NCBI GenBank assembly: GCA_040752275.1
Contig: JBFMFH010000024.1
Location: forward strand, 1 to 31,202
Length of the DNA: 31,202 nt
Source: JBFMFH01 sp040752275
Lineage (GTDB): Bacteria; Acidobacteriota; Vicinamibacteria; Vicinamibacterales; JAKQTR01
Direction: 5' to 3'
The notes under the pieces are model-generated. The model was not told the origin of the DNA and made no database searches. It worked only from the letters and a program-made list of their open reading frames with translations. Of this stretch, positions 26,614 through 31,202 are shown piece after piece; within the stretch, counting starts at the first letter, position 1, and the number at the start of each line of letters is the position of its first letter. Position numbers and translations under genes: made by a program.

Positions 26614-29477
26614 GCGTCGAGCGGCGGGCAGGCGCAGACCAGATGGCGGTCCCCGTAGGGATTGTCGATCCGGCCGACCGACGGCCAGAACTTGTGCTCC
26701 CGCACGAACGGCAACGGGAAGACCGCTCGCTCGCGGGAGTACGGATGCGGCCAGGCGTCGGCGGCCGCCGCGCTCATGGTATGGGGCGCGTTCTTCAGCA
26801 GGTTGTCCTTGGCGTCGGCCCGTCCGTCGACCACCTCCTGGATCTCTCCCTTGATCGCGATCAGGGCCTCGCAGAAGCGGTCGAGTTCCGCCTTCGGCTC
26901 GCTCTCGGTTGGTTCGACCATCAGGGTCCCAGCGACGGGGAACGACACCGTTGGGGCATGAAAGCCGTAGTCCATCAGACGCTTGGCGATGTCCTGCTCG
27001 TCGATGCCGTGCGCCTTGAACCCCCGCATGTCGAAAATCAACTCGTGCGCGACCCTGCCGTTCGGGTTGGCGTAGAGGACCGGGTAGTGGCCCTGGAGCC
27101 TTGCCTTGACGTAGTTCGCGTTCAGGATGGCGTAGCGGGTGGACGCCATCAGTCCCTCGGCACCGAGCAGACAGATGTAGCCGTACGAGATGAGCAGGAT
27201 GCTGGCGCTGCCCCACGGAGCGCCCGCAACGGCGGGGATAGCCTTCTCGCGGCCGACGCCGACGTGGACGTGGCCGGGCAGGTACGGTGCGAGGTGCGCG
27301 GCGACCGCGATGGGGCCCACGCCTGGACCACCGCCGCCGTGTGGGATCGCGAACGTCTTGTGGAGGTTGAGGTGGCACACGTCGGCGCCGATGGCGGCCG
27401 GACTGGTAAGGCCGACCTGCGCATTCATGTTGGCCCCGTCCATATAGACCTGGCCGCCGTGGCCGTGAACGATGGCGCAGATGTCGCGGACCGCGTCCTC
27501 GAACACGCCGTGCGTGGACGGGTACGTGATCATCAGGGCCGCGAGGAAGTCCTGGTGCTGAGCCGCCCTGGCCTCGAGATCGGCGACGTCGATGTCGCCG
27601 TCCTCGTCGCAGGCGACGACAACGACCTTCATGCCGGCCATGACCGCGCTGGCTGGATTGGTTCCATGCGCCGACGCCGGAATCAGCACCACGTTGCGCT
27701 GCGGCTCGCCGCGATCGAGGTGATAGGCGCGGATCACCATCAGCCCGGTGAACTCGCCTTGCGCTCCCGAGTTGGGCTGCAGGCTGACCGCCGGGAAGCC
27801 CGTGATCTCGGCCAACGCCGACTCCAGTCCGGCAATCACCTCGGCGTAGCCGCCAGCCTGCTCGACCGGCGCGAATGGATGAAGCCCGCCGAACTCGGGC
27901 CAGCTCACCGCCTCCATCACCGACGCCGAGTTGAGCTTCATCGTGCACGATCCCAGGGGGATCATGGACACGTCCAGGCCGATGTCCTTCCGCTCGAGGC
28001 CCTGCAGATACCGCATCATTGCGGTCTCGGATCGATGCGCATGGAAGACCGGATGCTGGAGGAAGGTGGTTGCGCGTCGGAGCGCCGCGGGCCATTCCTC
28101 GCCGCGGCCCTCGCCGCACGCGGGCAGTGGCGACGCCGGACGGCCGAGAGCGGCTGCGAAGATGGCCTGTATGGCCTCCAGATCCCCGGCGGCGACGGTT
28201 TCGTCGACGGCGATCTGAATCTCGTTCGGTCGCTCGGGTGGATAGTAGAAGTTGTACCGGTGCTCGAGTGCCCGCTGCCGGATGGCCTCACGGGAACCTG
28301 CGGGCACGTCGAGGCGGAGGGTGTCGAAGTAGCTGCCGTTCACCTGGGTCACGCCGAGTGCGGCGAGCGTGATGTCGAGCTGCCGAGCCTGCGCGTGCAC
28401 GCGCGAGGCGATGTCCACGAGTCCATCCGGACCGTGGTACACGGCGTACATGGCCGCCATGGTCGCCAGCAGCGCTTGCGCCGTGCAGATATTCGACGTC
28501 GCTTTGTCGCGACGGATGTGTTGCTCCCTCGTCTGCAGGGCCATGCGATACGCGCGGTTGCCGTGGGCGTCGATCGATACGCCGATGATGCGACCCGGCA
28601 CCTGCCGGACGAACTCCGCACGGGTCGCGAAGAACGCGGCGTGGGGACCGCCGTACCCCATCGGCACGCCGAACCGCTGCGCGCTGCCCACGACGACGTC
28701 CGCGCCCATCTCTCCCGGCGGCGTAGCAAGGACGAGCGCAAGCAGGTCGGTGGCCACGGCAGCCAGAGCCCCGGCGGAGTGGGCCCGCCCGATCACGGCC
28801 CGAACGTCGCACAGCAGCCCTCTGGCGTCGGGCGTCTGCAGTAGTACCCCGAACACCCGATCATCGAAGGCCATGGCATCTGGAGCCACGACGTCGAGCT
28901 GGATACCGAGCGGCTCGGCCCTCCCGCGCAGGACGTCCAGCGTCTGCGGCGCGCAACTGCTCGAGGCCAGGAACACCGACCTGGTTCCGCCGTGCACCCG
29001 CCTCAGCATGGTCATAGCCTCGGCAGCGGCGGTCGGCTCATCAAGCAGCGAGGCGTTCGCCACCGGCATGCCGGTCAGATCCTCCACAAGGGTCTGAAAG
29101 ACCAGCAGCGCCTCGAGCCGGCCCTGAGCGATCTCCGCCTGGTACGGCGTGTACGACGTGTACCAGCTGGGATCCTCCAAGACGTTGCGAAGGATGACCG
29201 GTGGCGTGACGCAACCGGAGTAACCGAGGCCGATCAGGGAGCGGAACGGCAGATTGCGCTGGGCCAGCGCGCGGAGCCGGTTGAGGAACTGGTACTCGGT
29301 CTCGGGCTCGGGCAGGTCGAGCGGTTCCCGCAGGCGGATGGCACGGGGGATGGCCTCGTCCATTAGCGCCTCGAGCGAGGGCGCCCCGACGATTGCCAGC
29401 ATCTCGTCCCGATCACCTGCGCTGGGGCCGATGTGGCGGGACTCGAACGAACCGGTCGTAGCGTGTGACATCGACAC
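26598..29477 (-). CDS. gcvP: Glycine dehydrogenase (decarboxylating), P-protein
   Basis: The 959-residue product is the single-chain form of the P-protein, a PLP enzyme that decarboxylates glycine and passes the aminomethyl group to lipoyl-GcvH. The N-terminal half has SFESRHIGPS and YGGPHAAFFATR. The C-terminal half has IPLGSCTMKLN and the PLP lysine K707 in LNLHKTFAIPHGGGGPG. A Gly/Pro-rich stretch at 447-462 (PASPLPACGEGRGEEW) lies in the linker between the halves and is unlike the surrounding sequence. It follows gcvH with a 78-bp gap. Its last bases overlap the racemase gene tail to tail. Confidence 0.96.
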   Translation of the reverse strand: MSMSHATTGSFESRHIGPSAGDRDEMLAIVGAPSLEALMDEAIPRAIRLREPLDLPEPETEYQFLNRLRALAQRNLPFRSLIGLGYSGCVTPPVILRNVLEDPSWYTSYTPYQAEIAQGRLEALLVFQTLVEDLTGMPVANASLLDEPTAAAEAMTMLRRVHGGTRSVFLASSSCAPQTLDVLRGRAEPLGIQLDVVAPDAMAFDDRVFGVLLQTPDARGLLCDVRAVIGRAHSAGALAAVATDLLALVLATPPGEMGADVVVGSAQRFGVPMGYGGPHAAFFATRAEFVRQVPGRIIGVSIDAHGNRAYRMALQTREQHIRRDKATSNICTAQALLATMAAMYAVYHGPDGLVDIASRVHAQARQLDITLAALGVTQVNGSYFDTLRLDVPAGSREAIRQRALEHRYNFYYPPERPNEIQIAVDETVAAGDLEAIQAIFAAALGRPASPLPACGEGRGEEWPAALRRATTFLQHPVFHAHRSETAMMRYLQGLERKDIGLDVSMIPLGSCTMKLNSASVMEAVSWPEFGGLHPFAPVEQAGGYAEVIAGLESALAEITGFPAVSLQPNSGAQGEFTGLMVIRAYHLDRGEPQRNVVLIPASAHGTNPASAVMAGMKVVVVACDEDGDIDVADLEARAAQHQDFLAALMITYPSTHGVFEDAVRDICAIVHGHGGQVYMDGANMNAQVGLTSPAAIGADVCHLNLHKTFAIPHGGGGPGVGPIAVAAHLAPYLPGHVHVGVGREKAIPAVAGAPWGSASILLISYGYICLLGAEGLMASTRYAILNANYVKARLQGHYPVLYANPNGRVAHELIFDMRGFKAHGIDEQDIAKRLMDYGFHAPTVSFPVAGTLMVEPTESEPKAELDRFCEALIAIKGEIQEVVDGRADAKDNLLKNAPHTMSAAAADAWPHPYSRERAVFPLPFVREHKFWPSVGRIDNPYGDRHLVCACPPLDAYASG
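28092..28133 (-). repeat. Repeat-like insert in the gcvP linker
   Basis: These bases encode SPLPACGEGRGEEW. The peptide SPLPACGERxRGEG is familiar from translated short palindromic repeats in many GC-rich bacterial genomes. In this gene it sits exactly between the two halves of P-protein, where an insertion would be tolerated. The DNA itself is only weakly palindromic here, so it may be an old, decayed copy. I see no second copy in the window. Confidence 0.45.
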
Positions 29478-29555
29478 CTCTGAGGCTGGGCGGGCACCGG
29501 GCCGGACGGCTGCGGGCCCAGGGTCCTGCTCGCGGGCGGCACCCCTCGGGCGAAC

Positions 29556-29933
29556 TCACTTCACGTGGTTGGCGTATTGCTCCGACGTCATCAACGCGTC
29601 GGGCTCGGCCTGATCGGCCAAGCGCAGTTCGATCATCCAGCTCGTGTGCGGCTCGCTGTTGACCTGCTCCGGGTGCTCGGCAAGCTCGCTATTGACTGCG
29701 ACCACCTCGCCTGAGACCGGGCTGTAGAGCTCTGAGACGGCCTTGACCGATTCGACGGTGCCGAAGCTCTCGCCCATCCTGAGGCTGCGCCCGACCTGCG
29801 GCAGCTCCAGATAGACGACATCGCCCAGCTGTTGTTGGGCGTAGTCCGTCACGCCGACGCGTCCGATCTCTCCCGTGATCCTGATCCATTCATGGTCCTT
29901 GGTGTACTTGCAGTCAGCAGGGTACATGCTCAT
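29556..29933 (-). CDS. gcvH: Glycine cleavage system H protein
   Basis: The 125-residue product is the lipoyl carrier of the glycine cleavage system. It begins CKYTKDHEWIRITGEIGRVG, has YAQQQLGDVVYLELP, and carries the lipoylation lysine K64 in GTVESVKAVSELYSPVSGEV. The C-terminal part (NSEPHTSWMIELRL) is as expected. A longer open frame exists upstream but lies inside gcvT; the ATG at 29933 overlaps the gcvT stop (ATGA), which fixes the start. M3 is an alternative. Confidence 0.96.
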   Translation of the reverse strand: MSMYPADCKYTKDHEWIRITGEIGRVGVTDYAQQQLGDVVYLELPQVGRSLRMGESFGTVESVKAVSELYSPVSGEVVAVNSELAEHPEQVNSEPHTSWMIELRLADQAEPDALMTSEQYANHVK

Positions 29934-31048
29934 CCTCGTGGTCGCTTGTAGAACGGGAGTGGCACCACCGATGCCCGACAGCGGCGCCCCCGGACGTCGA
30001 TATCGATGGGCGTGCCCGGCGCGGTGTGGTCGACGGGAAGATACGCCATGCCGATGGCCTTCTTCAGGAACGGCGTCTGCGTGCCGCTGGTCACGTGGCC
30101 GACTCGGCGATCCCCTGCGAACACGGAATACCCATGCCGCGCGATGGCCCGGTCGACCATTTCGAAGCCGGCGATTCGACGCGCCAGACCCTCCCGTTTC
30201 TGCCGTTCGAGGGCTTCGCGTCCCACGAAGTCGCCCTTGTTCCACCCGACGATCCACTCGAGGTCGGCCTCCAACACGGTCGTGGAATCGTCGATGTCAT
30301 TGCCATAGAGCCGCATGGCCGCCTCGAGACGCAGCGTGTCCCGGGCTCCAAGGCCCGCTGGAATCACGCCATCCTCGCGGCCCACATCCAGGATGGCGTC
30401 CCACAGGCGAGTCGCCAGGGCGGGCGGAACGAAGATCTCCACGCCGTCCTCGCCCGTGTAGCCGGTTCGCGACACGGTCGCCCTGACGCCGCCGACTTCA
30501 CCGTGGGCGAACCAGTAGTACTTGACCGCACCGAGGTCGATGCTCGTCAGACGTTGGATCACCTGCCGGGCCCTCGGGCCCTGGAGGGCCAAGAGAGCGT
30601 AGCGCGAGCTGGTGTCGAGGACGACGACATCGCCAAACCGCTTGGCCTGCTCGGCGATCCACGCGGCGTCCTTCTGGGCGTTGGCCGCGTTGACGACCAA
30701 CAGGAAGTGATCCTCCGCGAAGCGGTAGACGAGCAGATCGTCGACGAACGTGCCCGCCGGCGTCATCAAGCCGGAGTACTGGGCCTGGCCGATCTTGAGG
30801 CGGGACGCATCGTTGCTCGTCATCCACTGCACCGCGGCAAGTGCCTGCGAGCCCGCGAGTTCGATCTGCCCCATGTGGGTGACGTCGAACAGCCCGGCCC
30901 GCGTGCGCACCGCGACATGCTCCGCGGAGAGGCCGGAGTACTCCACCGGCATTTCCCAGCCGGCGAACGGCACCATGCGGGCACCCAACGACCGGTGACG
31001 CGGTCCAAGGGGCGTTTGCTTGAGCGATTCGGAATCGGAAGGCGTCAT
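29930..31048 (-). CDS. gcvT: Glycine cleavage system T protein (aminomethyltransferase)
   Basis: The 372-residue product transfers the one-carbon unit from aminomethyl-lipoyl-GcvH to tetrahydrofolate, releasing ammonia. Typical motifs are FAGWEMPVEY, AGLFDVTHMGQ (with the catalytic Asp), RTGYTGEDGVEIFV, GLGARDTLRLEA and the C-terminal VTSGTQTPFLKKAIGMAYL. It is the first gene of the gcvT-gcvH-gcvP operon and overlaps gcvH by ATGA. No lipoamide dehydrogenase (L protein) or lipoate gene is in the window. I see no glycine riboswitch core in the visible upstream 150 bp. Confidence 0.96.
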   Translation of the reverse strand: MTPSDSESLKQTPLGPRHRSLGARMVPFAGWEMPVEYSGLSAEHVAVRTRAGLFDVTHMGQIELAGSQALAAVQWMTSNDASRLKIGQAQYSGLMTPAGTFVDDLLVYRFAEDHFLLVVNAANAQKDAAWIAEQAKRFGDVVVLDTSSRYALLALQGPRARQVIQRLTSIDLGAVKYYWFAHGEVGGVRATVSRTGYTGEDGVEIFVPPALATRLWDAILDVGREDGVIPAGLGARDTLRLEAAMRLYGNDIDDSTTVLEADLEWIVGWNKGDFVGREALERQKREGLARRIAGFEMVDRAIARHGYSVFAGDRRVGHVTSGTQTPFLKKAIGMAYLPVDHTAPGTPIDIDVRGRRCRASVVPLPFYKRPRG

Positions 31049-31083
31049 GTGGGGTACGCGAGATGGGGCGAAGAACAGCGACC

Positions 31084-31113
31084 ACCGTACTATGGCGATG
31101 CCGACCCGGTCAA
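31084..31113 (-). promoter_or_regulatory. Promoter candidate for the gcv operon
   Basis: On the minus strand TTGACC (31113-31108) and TACGGT (31089-31084) are 18 bp apart. The -35 matches 5 of 6 bases and the -10 matches 3. Transcription would start near 31077, about 29 nt before the gcvT ATG. The -35 lies inside the larger inverted repeat at 31097-31134. Confidence 0.4.
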
Positions 31114-31134
31114 GCGAACGACCGGGCCGGCATC
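31097..31134. repeat. 38-bp near-perfect inverted repeat upstream of gcvT
   Basis: GATGCCGACCCGGTC (31097-31111) pairs with GACCGGGCCGGCATC (31120-31134) in 14 of 15 positions, around the 8-base loop AAGCGAAC. No T-run follows on either strand. It may be an operator covering the -35 of the gcv operon, or a terminator for a gene beyond the right end of the window. Confidence 0.65.
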
Positions 31135-31202
31135 CCCTTCAGGCGGGGTCCCCGGGCAGTGGCCGGCTTCGCGTCAACGCACCCTGCGCCCGCGCGGCGG
31201 GC

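Noticed and set aside
25549..28119. 856-codon minus-strand frame across the racemase and gcvP
   Set aside because: It runs out of frame through part of gcvP and antisense to the racemase, with extreme Arg/Gly content and no motif.
31049..31202. Glycine riboswitch upstream of gcvT
   Set aside because: None of the usual core strings of the glycine aptamer is visible on the minus strand in the available 154 bp; a more distant element outside the window cannot be excluded.

Overview
This is a GC-rich, densely coded bacterial window with 22 protein genes, no rRNA or tRNA gene that I can see, and no transposase, integrase or CRISPR array. The hybrid type II secretion/type IV pilus gene set, the cohesin-bearing secretin, the very high GC and the frequent GTG starts suggest an acidobacterium (Vicinamibacteria-like) or another deep-branching Gram-negative. 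That assignment is an inference from gene content, not from a marker gene.

Region 1 (93-11126, minus strand) is one tight operon of 11 genes, read from right to left: gspF, gspE, pilM, pilN, pilO, a PilP/GspC-like gene, a TPR-secretin-cohesin gene, two gspG-like pseudopilins, an Ig/PKD-repeat lipoprotein and a pseudopilin without Glu5. Gaps are 2-32 bp or short overlaps, and an extended -10 sequence sits just upstream of gspF. The products should form a double-membrane filament or secretion machine: cytoplasmic motor (GspE), inner-membrane platform (GspF, PilM, PilN, PilO), outer-membrane channel (secretin) and pseudopilins. No prepilin peptidase or retraction ATPase is present. This is the most unusual part of the window.

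Region 2 (11262-17782) is mostly cell-envelope genes: a small lytic transglycosylase and a lipoprotein of unknown function on the minus strand, then an MltD-like LysM transglycosylase, a ComM-like AAA+ protein and an M23 endopeptidase on the plus strand. The peptidoglycan enzymes beside the secretion operon may help trans-envelope assembly.

Region 3 (17958-26613) is housekeeping: secA and guaB (plus strand), tsaE and nnr (minus strand, overlapping by ATGA), then a class IV aminotransferase of D-amino-acid type overlapping an oddly arranged Asp/Glu racemase (plus strand). That pair may serve D-amino acid supply.

Region 4 (26598-31048, minus strand) is a glycine cleavage operon gcvT-gcvH-gcvP with a single-chain P-protein. 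A 38-bp inverted repeat lies at its putative promoter. Genes meet tail to tail with overlapping ends at guaB/tsaE and racemase/gcvP. No intergenic gap exceeds 300 bp.
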